A stretch of 64,000 nucleotides of DNA, from NCBI RefSeq assembly GCF_023896955.1, contig NZ_JAMHIW010000003.1, positions 496,001 to 560,000 on the forward strand, written 5' to 3'. The stretch is from Micromonospora sp. RHAY321 (GTDB lineage Bacteria > Actinomycetota > Actinomycetes > Mycobacteriales > Micromonosporaceae). A model generated the notes under the pieces. That model was not told the origin of the DNA. It worked only from the letters and a program-made list of their open reading frames with translations, and did no database searches. The stretch's first letter is position 1. Each line of letters opens with the position of its first letter. The position numbers and the translations under genes are program-made. Shown in pieces: positions 36,910 through 46,264 of this stretch.

Positions 36910-37725
36910 TCAGCGTGGGCGGACAGGGACCACGAGGGGACCGTGGGCGCCGTCGACCACGCGGACGCTGGCCCGGTAGTGGGTGGCGAGAAGATGCTCG
37001 GTCAGCACCTCGCGCGGCGTCCCGGAGGCCACCACCCGGCCAGCGGCGAGCATCACCATCCGGTCGGCGTACTCGCCGGCCACGGAGAGGTCGTGCATCG
37101 TGGCGAGCACGGTCAGGCCGTGCTCGCGGCGCAACTGGTCGACCAGCTCCAGCACCTCCTGCTGGTGACCGATGTCCAGCGCACTGGTCGGCTCGTCGAG
37201 CAGCAGCAGCGTCGCGCCCTGGGCCAGCGCCCGGGCGAGGAAGACCCGCTGCCGCTCGCCTCCGGAGAGGGTCGCCAGCTCCCGGCGGTGGAAGCCGGTG
37301 AGATCCAACCGGTCGAGCACCTCGTCGACGGCGTCCACGTCGGCCGCCGACTCCCGGCCCAGCGGCGGGATGTACGGGGTGCGGCCCAGCAGCACGTAGT
37401 CGAGCACCGACATGCCGGGCGGCACCACCGGGGACTGCGCCACCGTGGCCACCACCCGGGCGCGGTCCCGGCGGCGCAGCGCGGCGCTCGGCGTACCGAA
37501 CAGGGTGATCGCCCCCGGCGCGGGCAGCAGCCCGCCGACGGCGCGCAGCAGGGTCGACTTCCCGGCGCCGTTCGGGCCGATCACGGTGACCCACTCGCCA
37601 GCGGCGACGGTGAGGTCGACGCCGGCGAGGATCGGCGTGCGGTCCAGGCTGACGTGCAGGTCCCGGACCTCGACCGCCGGCACGCCCGGGGCGGCATCGG
37701 GGCCGATGGCGGGCTGCCGGCTCAC
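36910..37725 (-). CDS. btuD: Vitamin B12 ABC importer, ATP-binding protein
   Basis: A 271-aa ATPase of the FecE/BtuD class. Walker A IGPNGAGKSTLL near residue 49, signature LSGGERQRVFLARAL near residue 157, Walker B LLLDEPTSALD near residue 178, then MHDLSVAGEYADR. The start overlaps the permease stop by four bases. The substrate class (iron-siderophore, haem or cobalamin) cannot be read from this protein alone; the cobalamin riboswitch upstream of the operon decides for B12. Confidence 0.88.
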   Translation of the reverse strand: MSRQPAIGPDAAPGVPAVEVRDLHVSLDRTPILAGVDLTVAAGEWVTVIGPNGAGKSTLLRAVGGLLPAPGAITLFGTPSAALRRRDRARVVATVAQSPVVPPGMSVLDYVLLGRTPYIPPLGRESAADVDAVDEVLDRLDLTGFHRRELATLSGGERQRVFLARALAQGATLLLLDEPTSALDIGHQQEVLELVDQLRREHGLTVLATMHDLSVAGEYADRMVMLAAGRVVASGTPREVLTEHLLATHYRASVRVVDGAHGPLVVPVRPR

Positions 37726-38864
37726 GTGAGCACCCGCCGGGCGGTACGCAGCACGAGCACGAAGAACGGGCCGCCGAGCAGAGCGGTGACCACCCCGATC
37801 GGGATCTCGGCCGGGGCGGCGGCCGTGCGGGCCACCACGTCGGTCAGCGCCAGGAACGCGCCGCCGAACAGCAGCGACAGCGGCAGGATCACCCGGTAGC
37901 TCGCCCCGGCGAGCAGCCGGACGGTGTGCGGCACGATGATGCCGACGAAGCCGATCAGACCGGTCGCGGAGACCGCCGCGGCGGTGCCCAGCGAGGCGGC
38001 GGCGATCAGCAGGTAGCGGGAGCGCTGCGGGTGCAGGCCGAGGCTCCTCGCCTCGTCGTCACCGACCGCGAGGACGTCCAGCTCGCGGCGGTGCAGCAGC
38101 ACCACCACGGTGGTCAGCACGGCGTACGGCAGCACCAGCAGAACGTCGTGCCAACCGGCGGTGGCCAGCCGACCGAGCAGCCAGGAGTAGACCGGCTGGA
38201 TGCTGTCGGAGTGCCGTTGCAGCAGGTAGGTCTGCCCGGCGGAGAGGAACGCGGAGACCGCCACGCCGGCCAGGATCAGCATGGCCGGTGACCGGCTCCG
38301 CCCGCCGGCACCACCGAGCAGGTAGGTCATCGTCACGGCGAGCAGCGAGCCGGCGAACGCGGCCAGCGGGATGGTCATCGGCAGGCCGGTGATCGAACCC
38401 TCCCGCCCGACGCCGCCGAGGGAGATCACCGCGGTGACCGCGAGGCCCGCGCCGGCGGCGACGCCCAGCAGGTACGGGTCGGCCAGCGGGTTGCGGAACA
38501 CGCCCTGGTAGCAGCCGCCGGCCAAGGCGAGGAGACCGCCGACGAGCAGGCCCAGCACCACCCGGGGCAGCCGCAGCTCGGTGACGATGGCGATCTCCCG
38601 CTCGGTCAGCCCGCTGTCCAGGCGCACCCCGGGGATCAGGTTGAGCAGCTCGGCGGCGACGCTGCCCGGCGGCAGGCTGACCGGGCCGAACGACACCCCG
38701 GCGACCAGCGCGACGAGCACCGCGAAGATGCCGGCGACCAGCCAGCGTTTGCGCAGGCCGGCCGGCCGGGCTCCGGACGGCGACCCGGCGGGCCGGGACG
38801 GTGGTGGCGTCCCGGCCGGCCGGGTGGGTGGTGCCGTGGCGTCCACCGGTGGTGCCTCGCTCAC
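37722..38864 (-). CDS. btuC: Vitamin B12 ABC importer, permease
   Basis: A 380-aa FecCD/BtuC-family permease with about ten helices. The loop GGCYQGVFRNPLADPYLLGVAAGA (here GVFRNPLADPYLLG) and GLIGFVGIIVPHTVRLLAG are family signatures. GTG at 38864 gives VSEAPPVDATAPP; the first ~45 residues are a Pro/Ala-rich cytoplasmic leader. It lies 13 bp after the binding-protein gene. Confidence 0.88.
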   Translation of the reverse strand: MSEAPPVDATAPPTRPAGTPPPSRPAGSPSGARPAGLRKRWLVAGIFAVLVALVAGVSFGPVSLPPGSVAAELLNLIPGVRLDSGLTEREIAIVTELRLPRVVLGLLVGGLLALAGGCYQGVFRNPLADPYLLGVAAGAGLAVTAVISLGGVGREGSITGLPMTIPLAAFAGSLLAVTMTYLLGGAGGRSRSPAMLILAGVAVSAFLSAGQTYLLQRHSDSIQPVYSWLLGRLATAGWHDVLLVLPYAVLTTVVVLLHRRELDVLAVGDDEARSLGLHPQRSRYLLIAAASLGTAAAVSATGLIGFVGIIVPHTVRLLAGASYRVILPLSLLFGGAFLALTDVVARTAAAPAEIPIGVVTALLGGPFFVLVLRTARRVLT

Positions 38865-38877
38865 GGACGGACGAGGG

Positions 38878-39813
38878 TCACGCGGGCACCTTGGCCACCG
38901 CGTCGATGATGACCCGGAGCAGGTCCACGACCCGGGGGCCCCAGCGGGAGGCGACATCGTCGTCCAGCGCGACGATCTGGCTGTTCTTCACCGCGGTCAG
39001 CCCGGCCCAGCCGCTGCGGGCCTTGACCGAGTCGGCGTTCTGCTGGCAGCACTTGGAGTCGGCCAGGAAGACGAAGTCCGGGTCGGCCTTGACGATGAAC
39101 TCCTGGGACAGCTGCGGGTAGCCGCCGTTCTTGCTGTCGGCGTCGGCCGGGTCGGCGATGTTGGTGAGACCGACGAGGCTGTAGAGCGAGCCGATGAACG
39201 TCTTGCTGGTCGCGCTGTACAGCTCGGGGCCCAGCTCGTGGTAGTAGGTGAGCTTCTCGGTGCGCTGCGGCAGGTCCTTGACCAGCTTGGCGATGTCGTC
39301 CTTCATCCGCCCGGTGACGTCGGCGGCCTGGTCGGCGTGGCCGGTCAGGGAGCCCAGGTCGGTGATCTGCCGGTACGTGTCGTCCAACGTGGTCGCCGCC
39401 GGGGTCAGGTAGACCGGGATCTTCAGCTTGCCGAGCTGGTCGACGATCTTGTTTCGGTCGTCGGAGAGCACCACCAGGTCGGGGCTCTTGCCGGCGATCG
39501 CCTCCGCGTTCGGCTGGAAGCCGGAGAGGTCGCTCTTGGGCGCCTCGGCCGGGTAGTTGGAGTTGTCGTCGACCGCGGTCACCTGCGGGCCGGCACCGAT
39601 GGCGAAGAGCATCTCGGTGGCGCTGGCCGACAGCGAGACGATCTTCTCGGGGCGCTTGTCGAGCGTGAGCGAGCCGACCGTGACGGGGTAGCTGGCGGTC
39701 GCGGAGCTGGCGCCGGCGGCCGGCTGGTCTGCGGTCTTCTCGGCGCACGCGCCGAGGGCGAGCGCGGCGACCGCGAGGGTCGCGGCGAAGAGCCGGGGGG
39801 TACGTCCGGACAT
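38878..39813 (-). CDS. btuF: Vitamin B12 ABC importer, substrate-binding lipoprotein
   Basis: A 311-aa lipoprotein: lipobox ALGAC with cysteine 23, then a BtuF/FepB-type fold with RPEKIVSLSASATEMLFAIG near residue 53 and DLVVLSDDRNKIVDQLGKL in the middle. A CC pair lies in DSKCCQQNAD. ATG at 39813. First gene of the btuFCD operon, directly downstream of the cobalamin riboswitch. Confidence 0.88.
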   Translation of the reverse strand: MSGRTPRLFAATLAVAALALGACAEKTADQPAAGASSATASYPVTVGSLTLDKRPEKIVSLSASATEMLFAIGAGPQVTAVDDNSNYPAEAPKSDLSGFQPNAEAIAGKSPDLVVLSDDRNKIVDQLGKLKIPVYLTPAATTLDDTYRQITDLGSLTGHADQAADVTGRMKDDIAKLVKDLPQRTEKLTYYHELGPELYSATSKTFIGSLYSLVGLTNIADPADADSKNGGYPQLSQEFIVKADPDFVFLADSKCCQQNADSVKARSGWAGLTAVKNSQIVALDDDVASRWGPRVVDLLRVIIDAVAKVPA

Positions 39814-39884
39814 GTGTCCTCCTGTCGGTCGAGGAGTGTGGTGCTTCGCCGACAGGGACTTTCGTACGCCCGCCCACGAGGCGC

Positions 39885-40003
39885 CCTTCCTCGAGAGCGC
39901 GTATCGCGACCGTTCCGCAGGCGACCTGGCTAATCCCCGTCGCGCAGGACGGGGCATCACAGTTGCGGGACAGCGCCGGTTTCACACCGGCTTCGCTGCG
40001 GAT
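39885..40003 (-). promoter_or_regulatory. Cobalamin riboswitch upstream of btuF
   Basis: On the minus strand the conserved segments occur in order: GCCGGTGTGAAACCGGC (39975-39991), then CCCGCAACTGTGA, then the B12-box-like GCCAGGTCGCCTGC (39917-39930). The bounds are approximate. TACCGT at 40015-40020 is a fitting -10. It should switch the btu operon off when adenosylcobalamin is present. Confidence 0.88.
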
Positions 40004-40054
40004 TGGTCGTTAAGACGGTAGCGCACCGCTGGGACCAGCCTCGTTGATCTAGAA

Positions 40055-40092
40055 CATATCGCCGTGAGCCGATATCGCGTCACGACGATATG
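40055..40092. promoter_or_regulatory. Triple ATATCG dyad cluster upstream of the btu promoter
   Basis: CATATCG (40055-40061), the 8-bp palindrome CGATATCG (40070-40077) and CGATATG (40086-40092) stand about 16 bp apart; the outer two are each other's inverse. The AT-rich cores stand out in this DNA. They lie just upstream of the expected btu promoter, so a protein regulator additional to the riboswitch is suggested. Confidence 0.55.
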
Positions 40093-40142
40093 CCCCGGAT
40101 CGGCCCGAGAAGGGGGTTGGGGAGAGAGCGGGAAGGAGGGTG

Positions 40143-40176
40143 GTGGGGCCCCGCCGGGGGCGGGACGGGGCCCCAC
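40143..40176 (-). terminator. Terminator of the M14 carboxypeptidase gene
   Basis: GTGGGGCCCCG and CGGGGCCCCAC make a perfect 11-bp stem with a 12-base loop, four bases after the stop of the peptidase gene at 40181. Confidence 0.85.
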
Positions 40177-40180
40177 CCGA

Positions 40181-42061
40181 TCAGGAGGCGGTGATGGTGA
40201 CGTTGTCCACAGCCGCCTCGACCAGGCTGGCGCCCGAGGCGTCCGCCGCCTCGACCAGGATGCGCACCGACTGGCCGGCGTACGGGGTGAGGTTGAGGTT
40301 CGCCACCGCCCAGGTGCCGTTGCGGTTGGCCGCCGCACCGGCCTGGGTGAGCAGTGCCGTGGTGCCTCCGTTGTGCACCACGCTCACCCGCAGGTAGTCC
40401 GCCGAGGAGGCGTTCGAGCCGTGCGCCAGGTACCAGGCCAGCGACAGGGTCAGGGTGCCGGACGACGGCAGGGTCACCGCCGGGGACCGGGCGCTGGTCA
40501 CACCGCCGTCGAGGTCGTAGTCGCCGGCCGCCGATCCCGCGAGCCGCCCGGTGACCAGGTCGTTGGCGCCGGCGTACGGGGTGAGCTGCTTGGCCCCGCT
40601 GGAGGTGGTCGCCTGGGCGGCGCCCCGCTCGAAAGCACCCGCCGTGGCGGTGTCGGTGCCGGCCGGGTTGGTGGTCCACCCGGTGGCCGTCTCGAAGGTG
40701 TCCGACCAGACCGTGGTGCCGCCACCACCGCCACCGCAGTACTGCGCCTGCTTGCCGATGGCCCGGTACGGGCAGTCGGCGTACTCGCTGAGCATCAGCA
40801 CGGCCTCCCGGTTGCGCGAGGTCTGCGCCGGGATCACCTCGTCGGGTGGGTAGAACCCGCCGCCGCTGGACGAGCCCGGGTACATCTCGAAGGTGTACGC
40901 CCAGATGTTGTGGGTGGCCCACATCCAGTCGATGCTGTCCCCGTCGGTGATGTAGAGGTCGCTGGACTGCTCCGGGGTGTAGTTGTTGGTGGCCGCCATC
41001 TGCTGACCGATGGTGGCGAAGGTGTTGTACTGGTCCGCGCTCATGCCGGGCGCGGTGTTCGCGGTGGTGTAGCCGTACGGCCAGAGCACCAGCTGCGAGT
41101 AGGTGTGGAAGTCGATGTTCGCCTTGATCTGCTGCGTCCCGCCGACCACCCGGCTGTTGACGAAGTTGCGCAGCGCCTGGGTCTCCGGTGCGGAGAACGC
41201 CGACGGGCCGCGGTAGGTCTCCGACGACGTCGAGCCGGACGAGCCACCGCAGCAGCCCCAGTTGTAGCTCCAGTTGCGGTTCAGGTCGGTGCCGACGTTG
41301 GACGAGCCGCTGTTGGGCTGCCGGTTCTTGCGCCAGGACCGGTACGAACCCGTCGCGATGTCGTACTCGCTGCCGTCCGGGTTGACCGTCGGCACGATCC
41401 AGATCTCCCGACTGTTGACGATGTTCGTGATCCGGGAGTCGGCGCCGTAGCTGTCGGTGAAGAGGTTGAGCAGGTAGATCGCCATCTCGACGGTCAGGTG
41501 CTCGCGGGCGTGCTGCTGGGCGTTGAACAGGATCTCCGGCTCGGCCTCGTCGGTGCCCACGTTGTCGGAGATCTTCACCGCCATCAGGTCCCGACCCTCG
41601 TACGACGTACCGATGCTGATCTTGCGGGCGATGGCCGGGTGGTCGGCGACGGCCCGGTTCACCACGGCGGTCAGCTCCGCGTAGTCGTGGTAGTTGGAGT
41701 CGGCGGGCGGGAAGGCCAGGGTGCCCATCTCTCCGGCTCCGCGCTCGGCGTTCGGCGGCGGGGCGAGCGGTTCCAGCCGGAAGCCGAGCCGGCCGATCGC
41801 CGCGGCCTCGGTGGCGGTGGCCGAGATGTGCAGCACGCCGTGTTCGGAGTAGTCGATGGCGGCGCCGGTGCGGGCCACGGCATTGCGGTCGGCGACCGTT
41901 CGGGGGCCGAGCACCCGGTAGCCGGCTGCGGGCTGCTCGGCGGCGCGGTCCGGTGCCGGGCGGGCGGCGACGGGGTTGGCGGCGACGGTGACGATTGCCA
42001 GCCCGGTGACGACGGCGAGCACCAGGACACGGCGGAGAGGGGTGGGCGTGCGGAGGGCCAT
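40181..42061 (-). CDS. Secreted M14 zinc carboxypeptidase with C-terminal beta domain
   Basis: A 626-aa exported protein with a signal peptide (residues 1-34). An N-terminal propeptide-like region precedes the M14 peptidase domain: zinc ligands H184 and E187 (HARE), H319 ([11 protein letters not shown]) and the catalytic E392 (FEMYP); the substrate arginine/asparagine region DLNRNW is at 259-264. A polyglycine linker (~450) leads to a C-terminal jelly-roll-like domain. It probably trims peptides outside the cell. ATG at 42061. Confidence 0.88.
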   Translation of the reverse strand: MALRTPTPLRRVLVLAVVTGLAIVTVAANPVAARPAPDRAAEQPAAGYRVLGPRTVADRNAVARTGAAIDYSEHGVLHISATATEAAAIGRLGFRLEPLAPPPNAERGAGEMGTLAFPPADSNYHDYAELTAVVNRAVADHPAIARKISIGTSYEGRDLMAVKISDNVGTDEAEPEILFNAQQHAREHLTVEMAIYLLNLFTDSYGADSRITNIVNSREIWIVPTVNPDGSEYDIATGSYRSWRKNRQPNSGSSNVGTDLNRNWSYNWGCCGGSSGSTSSETYRGPSAFSAPETQALRNFVNSRVVGGTQQIKANIDFHTYSQLVLWPYGYTTANTAPGMSADQYNTFATIGQQMAATNNYTPEQSSDLYITDGDSIDWMWATHNIWAYTFEMYPGSSSGGGFYPPDEVIPAQTSRNREAVLMLSEYADCPYRAIGKQAQYCGGGGGGTTVWSDTFETATGWTTNPAGTDTATAGAFERGAAQATTSSGAKQLTPYAGANDLVTGRLAGSAAGDYDLDGGVTSARSPAVTLPSSGTLTLSLAWYLAHGSNASSADYLRVSVVHNGGTTALLTQAGAAANRNGTWAVANLNLTPYAGQSVRILVEAADASGASLVEAAVDNVTITAS

Positions 42062-42271
42062 GGACTACCTCCTCGAAGGGCGGGAGATCCCGCTCGGTGG
42101 AGGACACTTCACCACCAGTCACATGGTCATATCAATGTCCATCGTTGCCTTGTCCATCCCAGGTGGACCATCGCGGCGGCAAAGATTTTCCATCACTGAA
42201 CATCTGGCGAAACTTCCTTCCAAGCGGGACACTGACCAGCGACGATGCCCCCTCGACACCGCGGAGCACCC

Positions 42272-43627
42272 ATGGCCAGATCCCGCCTGCACGCGGCCGC
42301 CCTCGCCGGCGTCACCGCGCTCACCCTGCTCGCCACCGCCGCGCCCGCGGCAGCCGCCCAGCCGCTCGCCACCGGCCGGCCGTCCACCACCGTCCACGAC
42401 GAGCAGATCACCTTCCAGGACTGGTCCGGGCCCGCCGACTGGCACCGGGGCAGCCGCACCGGCACCCGCGTGGTCCCCGGCGCCCGGTCGGGCATCACCC
42501 TTGCCCGCCCCGCCGGCACCACCGAGTACGCCGACCCGCACACCGGCACCACCCGCAGCTGGGAGTACGGCACCTGGACCTCACCGGTGACACGGGTCGG
42601 GTTCGACGCCACCGAGCTGATCGCCTCCTGGAACGCGGAGACCCCCGCCGGCACCTGGATCCAGGTGGAGATGCAGGGCAGCTACACCAGCGGAGACCAG
42701 ACCCCGTGGTACGTGATGGGCCGCTGGGCGTCCGGCGACAGCGACATCAAGCGGACCACCGTCAACCGGCAGGGCGACCCCTGGTCGACGATCTGGACCG
42801 ACACCTTCAGCATCGACGACGCCGCCGCCGGAGTGCTGCTGCGGTCGTACCAGCTGCGGCTGACCCTCTACCGGGCGCCCGGGCAGACCGCCGCGCCGGT
42901 GGTCCGGATGCTCGGCGCGATGAGCTCGACCGTGCCGGACCGGTTCACCGTCACGCCGAGCGCCGGGCACATCGCCTGGGGCGTCGAGCTGCCGGTGCCG
43001 CGCTACTCCCAGAACGTGCACTCCGGGCACTACCCCGAGTACGACGGCGGCGGCGAGGCGTGGTGCTCACCGACCTCCACGGAGATGGTGGTCGAGTACT
43101 GGGGTCGCCAACCGTCCGCGGCCGACACCTCCTGGGTGGACCCGACCTACCCCGACCCGACGGTCAACCACGCCGCCCGGATGACCTACGACTACGCGTA
43201 CGACGGCGCCGGCAACTGGCCCTTCAACACCGCGTACGCGGCCAGCTTCCCCGGCCTGGAGGGTCGGGTGACCCGGCTGCACTCGCTGGACGAGCTGGAG
43301 CGATTCATCGCCGCCGGCATCCCGGTGGTGACCAGCCAGTCCTTCCTCGCCAGCGAGCTGGACGGGGCGAACTACGGCACCTCCGGGCACCTGTTCGTGG
43401 TGGTCGGCTTCACCGCCGACGGCGACGTGATCGTCAACGACCCCGCCTCGTCCAGCAACGACGTGGTGCGCAACGTCTACCAGCGGGAGCAGTTCGAGCA
43501 GATCTGGCTGCGGACCAAGCGGATCAACGCCAGCGGCGGTGTCTCCGGCGGCTCGGGCGGCGTCGCCTACCTCATCAAGCCGACGTCGAAGCCCTGGCCC
43601 AAGGTCCCCGGCTCCACCAACTGGTGA
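42272..43627 (+). CDS. Secreted C39-like cysteine peptidase
   Basis: A 451-aa exported protein; signal peptide to about residue 29 (TAAPAAAA). A beta-sandwich N-terminal half is followed by a peptidase C39-like domain with the catalytic cysteine in EAWCSPTSTEMV, the histidine in GHLFVVVGF and an asparagine/aspartate in VNDPASSS. ATG at 42272 is chosen for its GGAG site; an in-frame ATG at 42245 exists. Divergent from the M14 gene; both act outside the cell. The 210 bp between them hold no further gene. Confidence 0.85.
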   Translation: MARSRLHAAALAGVTALTLLATAAPAAAAQPLATGRPSTTVHDEQITFQDWSGPADWHRGSRTGTRVVPGARSGITLARPAGTTEYADPHTGTTRSWEYGTWTSPVTRVGFDATELIASWNAETPAGTWIQVEMQGSYTSGDQTPWYVMGRWASGDSDIKRTTVNRQGDPWSTIWTDTFSIDDAAAGVLLRSYQLRLTLYRAPGQTAAPVVRMLGAMSSTVPDRFTVTPSAGHIAWGVELPVPRYSQNVHSGHYPEYDGGGEAWCSPTSTEMVVEYWGRQPSAADTSWVDPTYPDPTVNHAARMTYDYAYDGAGNWPFNTAYAASFPGLEGRVTRLHSLDELERFIAAGIPVVTSQSFLASELDGANYGTSGHLFVVVGFTADGDVIVNDPASSSNDVVRNVYQREQFEQIWLRTKRINASGGVSGGSGGVAYLIKPTSKPWPKVPGSTNW

Positions 43628-43637
43628 CAGCGAACGA

Positions 43638-43669
43638 GCCCGGCGCGATCGCAGCCGACCGCGCCGGGC
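43638..43669. terminator. Hairpin between convergent genes
   Basis: GCCCGGCGCG and CGCGCCGGGC form a perfect 10-bp stem with a 12-base loop, 10 bp after the C39-like gene stop and 13 bp from the opposite gene's end. It can serve both strands. Confidence 0.8.
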
Positions 43670-43681
43670 CCGTCGGGCACC

Positions 43682-44164
43682 TCAGTGCCTCTCGACCGAC
43701 GCGAAGGACGCTCCGTCCGCTTCCCGCTGCACACGGCGCCGACGAAGCGCCCCGAGGAGGAAGCCCACCCAGGCGACACCGGCCACCGCGCCGGCGAGGG
43801 TGAGCGCCGTGACGAGCAGCCAGGTGGAACCACCGGCGGTGGAGAAGACTCCCTTGCGAGCGCCGGTGTCTCGAGCCGGAGCCGTCGCGCCCGTCGTCAA
43901 GGTCTCCGGGGCGTCGTAGAGAATCACATCCGCCCGCCGCTCGCCGTCCTCGGCCACGAAGTTCCCGTGCCAGGTGCAGTCACGCCGGGAGCACTCCTCG
44001 GACACGGCCGTGAACGTGCCCTGCGCGCCGCCGCCGCCCTTGGCCTGCCAGGCCGGCACGAGATCGCCGACTCCCAGCATCAACCCGATGCCGGCGATGA
44101 CGGGAAGGCCGATCCAGACGAACACCCTGGTCCGCCACCCGTTGATCTTGCTGAAGATTTCCAC
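43682..44164 (-). CDS. Hypothetical membrane protein with extracytoplasmic cysteine loop, 160 aa
   Basis: Two hydrophobic helices (residues 13-33 and 115-138) flank a soluble loop with a cysteine pair in EECSRRDCTWHG; a basic C-terminus follows (RRRRVQRE). No recognised domain. The layout suggests a membrane-anchored protein with the loop outside. ATG at 44164. Function unknown. Confidence 0.7.
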   Translation of the reverse strand: MEIFSKINGWRTRVFVWIGLPVIAGIGLMLGVGDLVPAWQAKGGGGAQGTFTAVSEECSRRDCTWHGNFVAEDGERRADVILYDAPETLTTGATAPARDTGARKGVFSTAGGSTWLLVTALTLAGAVAGVAWVGFLLGALRRRRVQREADGASFASVERH

Positions 44165-44233
44165 GGCGGCAGACGCTAACGGACCGGCCCCGATTCCGCT
44201 GCCCTAATTCACGCCGTGCAGCGACCCGCGACC

Positions 44234-44518
44234 CTAGTCCTCGCGCCGCTCGCCCTCAGTCGGCTGGTCGTCGCCGGCCAGGGCGGAGCGGAGACGCTCC
44301 TTCTCGGTGCGGCGGCGTTCGGCCGCGCCGGCCATCTCCTCGGCCATCTCGTCCCGCCAGCCCCGCAGCAGAAAGAAGGAGAGCGCGGCGGAGAAGGCCA
44401 GCGCCAGCATCAGCTTCAGGAACACGTTCATGTCGATCAGCCAGAGGCCCGCCAGCACGGCGACGAACAGCCCGATCCGGCCCAGCGTGTACTTGACCGC
44501 CGCGCTCACCTGCACCAC
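44234..44518 (-). CDS. DUF4229-type small membrane protein
   Basis: A 94-aa protein with two helices (SAAVKYTLGRIGLFVAVLAG and LKLMLALAFSAALSFFLL) and an acidic, Arg-rich tail, matching the DUF4229 pattern known in actinomycetes. Three GTG codons compete as start (44518, 44515, 44509); GGAG lies best for the last. Function unknown; often near mqnE in this group. Confidence 0.78.
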   Translation of the reverse strand: MVQVSAAVKYTLGRIGLFVAVLAGLWLIDMNVFLKLMLALAFSAALSFFLLRGWRDEMAEEMAGAAERRRTEKERLRSALAGDDQPTEGERRED

Positions 44519-44581
44519 TCCGTTCTCTCCGTCACCCGCCGGTGCCGGCGGAAGGTCGACCCGCCCGGCGGGCGGTCGGGG

Positions 44582-45019
44582 TCAGCCGGTCCGGCGGGCC
44601 AGCCAGCGGACGCCCGGGAACCAGACCGTCGCGTACGCCACGGTGAACGCCGCCGCCGCCAACGCCCCGGAGAGCAGCGGCGGCAACCCGGCGCCCAGGC
44701 CGGCGATCAGCAGCCCGGCGACCACTCCGACGGCGGCGGCGACCAGCGCCGCCACTACCCGGGCCGCGCCGAACTCCCAGGCCCGGAAATCGTCCCAGAG
44801 CAGCCAGGCCGGCAGGATCACGGCCAACCAACCGTTCGTGTGCCCGAAGTCGCCGGCACCGATCGACGCGAACGCCCAGTCGAAGAGCACGAGCGCCAGC
44901 GCGCCGATGACCAGCCCGGCCAGACACACCCCGAGCAGGTCGCCCAGGGTACGGACGCGCCCCTCGGCGTCCCGCCGGGGAAAGCCGCCCTGCTGCTCCG
45001 GTCCACGCTGCTCGGTCAT
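44582..45019 (-). CDS. Hypothetical membrane protein, 145 aa
   Basis: A short basic N-terminus (MTEQRGPEQQGGFPRRDAEG) then four or five hydrophobic helices in an alanine/glycine-rich setting. ATG at 45019, 23 bp after the mqnE stop and on its strand. No recognised domain; the position behind mqnE may mean co-transcription. Confidence 0.7.
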   Translation of the reverse strand: MTEQRGPEQQGGFPRRDAEGRVRTLGDLLGVCLAGLVIGALALVLFDWAFASIGAGDFGHTNGWLAVILPAWLLWDDFRAWEFGAARVVAALVAAAVGVVAGLLIAGLGAGLPPLLSGALAAAAFTVAYATVWFPGVRWLARRTG

Positions 45020-45042
45020 CGACTGCGAGGGTACGTGGCTGC

Positions 45043-46212
45043 TCAGGCCCACACCTGCTGCGGCTCGGCGCGGCGCTCGGCCAGCGACGGTGCCTTGTCG
45101 TACTCCCGGACCACGTTGTAGCGGGTGTCGCGCTCGACCGGCTGGAAACCGGCGTCCCAGATCAGGTGCAGCAGGTCGTCACGGTGCATGGTGTTCGGGG
45201 TGCCGTACGAGTCGGCGTCATGAGTGATCTTGTATTCGACGACCGAGCCGTCCAGGTCGTCGACGCCGAAGTTCAGCGAGAGCTGGGCCACCGAGAGCCC
45301 GTGCATGACCCAGAAGTTCTTCACGTGCGGCACGTTGTCGAAGAGCAGCCGGGAGACGGCGAAGGTCTTCAGCGACTCGGCCGGGGAGGCCATCGTCGTG
45401 CGCGCCTGGATCCGGTTACGGATCTTGCCGTCCGCCGAGTCCACGAAGTCGTGCTGGTAGCGCAGCGGAATGAAGACCGCGAAACCGCCGGTCTCGTCCT
45501 GCAGCTCGCGCAGCCGCAGCACGTGGTCGACCCGGTGCCGGGGCTCCTCGATGTGGCCGTACAGCATCGTCGCCGGCGTCTTCATGCCCTTGCTGTGTGC
45601 CAGGGCGTGGATGCGCGACCAGTCTTCCCAGTGGCAGGCGTGGTCGACGATGTGCTGCCGGACCTCCCAGTCGAAGATCTCCGCGCCACCGCCGGTCAGC
45701 GACTCCAGACCCGCGTCCATCAACTCGTCGAGGATCTCGTCGGCGCTCAGGCCGCTGATCTTCTCGAACCACTGCACCTCGGTCGCGGTGAAGCACTTGA
45801 GCTTGACGTCCGGCAGCGCCGCCTTCAGCTCGCGCAGCACCTTCGGGTAGTAACGCCAGGGCAGCGTCGGGTGCAGGCCGTTGACGATGTGCAGCTCGGT
45901 GAGCTGCTCACCCTCCATCTCCTTGGCCTTGCGGACCGCCTCGTCGATGCGCATCGTGTACGCGTCCTTCTCGCCCGGCTTGCGCTGGAACGAGCAGTAC
46001 GCACAGGACGCCGAGCAGACGTTGGTCAGGTTGAGGTGCCGGTTGACATTGAACATCACCCGGTCGCCGTTGAGCTCCGTGCGCTTGTGATGGGCCAACC
46101 GCCCCAGCCAGGCGAGGTCGTCGCTGTCGTAGAGGGCTACCCCGTCCTCGCGGGTCAGCCGCTCACCGGCGTACACCTTCGCTTCGAGCTCACGCTTGAG
46201 TCCGGCGTCCAT
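45043..46212 (-). CDS. mqnE: Aminofutalosine synthase (radical SAM)
   Basis: A 389-aa radical SAM enzyme that joins 3-enolpyruvyl benzoate (the MqnA product) to the adenosyl group. The cluster motif CxxxCxxC is at C66, C70, C73 (CSASCAYC). HIVNGLHPTLPW and GMKTPATMLYGHIEEPRHRVDH-like regions are typical (here GMKTPATMLYGHIEEP). ATG at 46212 with GGAAGGGAC. It is a paralogue of mqnC and, with mqnA and mqnC, is part of the futalosine pathway. Confidence 0.94.
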   Translation of the reverse strand: MDAGLKRELEAKVYAGERLTREDGVALYDSDDLAWLGRLAHHKRTELNGDRVMFNVNRHLNLTNVCSASCAYCSFQRKPGEKDAYTMRIDEAVRKAKEMEGEQLTELHIVNGLHPTLPWRYYPKVLRELKAALPDVKLKCFTATEVQWFEKISGLSADEILDELMDAGLESLTGGGAEIFDWEVRQHIVDHACHWEDWSRIHALAHSKGMKTPATMLYGHIEEPRHRVDHVLRLRELQDETGGFAVFIPLRYQHDFVDSADGKIRNRIQARTTMASPAESLKTFAVSRLLFDNVPHVKNFWVMHGLSVAQLSLNFGVDDLDGSVVEYKITHDADSYGTPNTMHRDDLLHLIWDAGFQPVERDTRYNVVREYDKAPSLAERRAEPQQVWA

Positions 46213-46243
46213 GGCACGTCCCTTCCACCTGCGGTCCCGGTCG

Positions 46244-46264
46244 AGCGTACGTCGGCGCGCCGAC
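46244..46264 (-). promoter_or_regulatory. mqnE: mqnE promoter: TACGCT next to a 14-bp palindrome
   Basis: TACGCT at 46244-46249 is a good minus-strand -10, 31 bp before the ATG. Just upstream (46251-46264) lies the perfect palindrome GTCGGCGCGCCGAC. The segment GCCGACGTA-GCTC recurs at the mqnC promoter. Confidence 0.5.

Noticed and set aside
36910..39813. Iron-siderophore or haem importer
   Set aside because: The protein families allow it, but the cobalamin riboswitch directly upstream favours B12.
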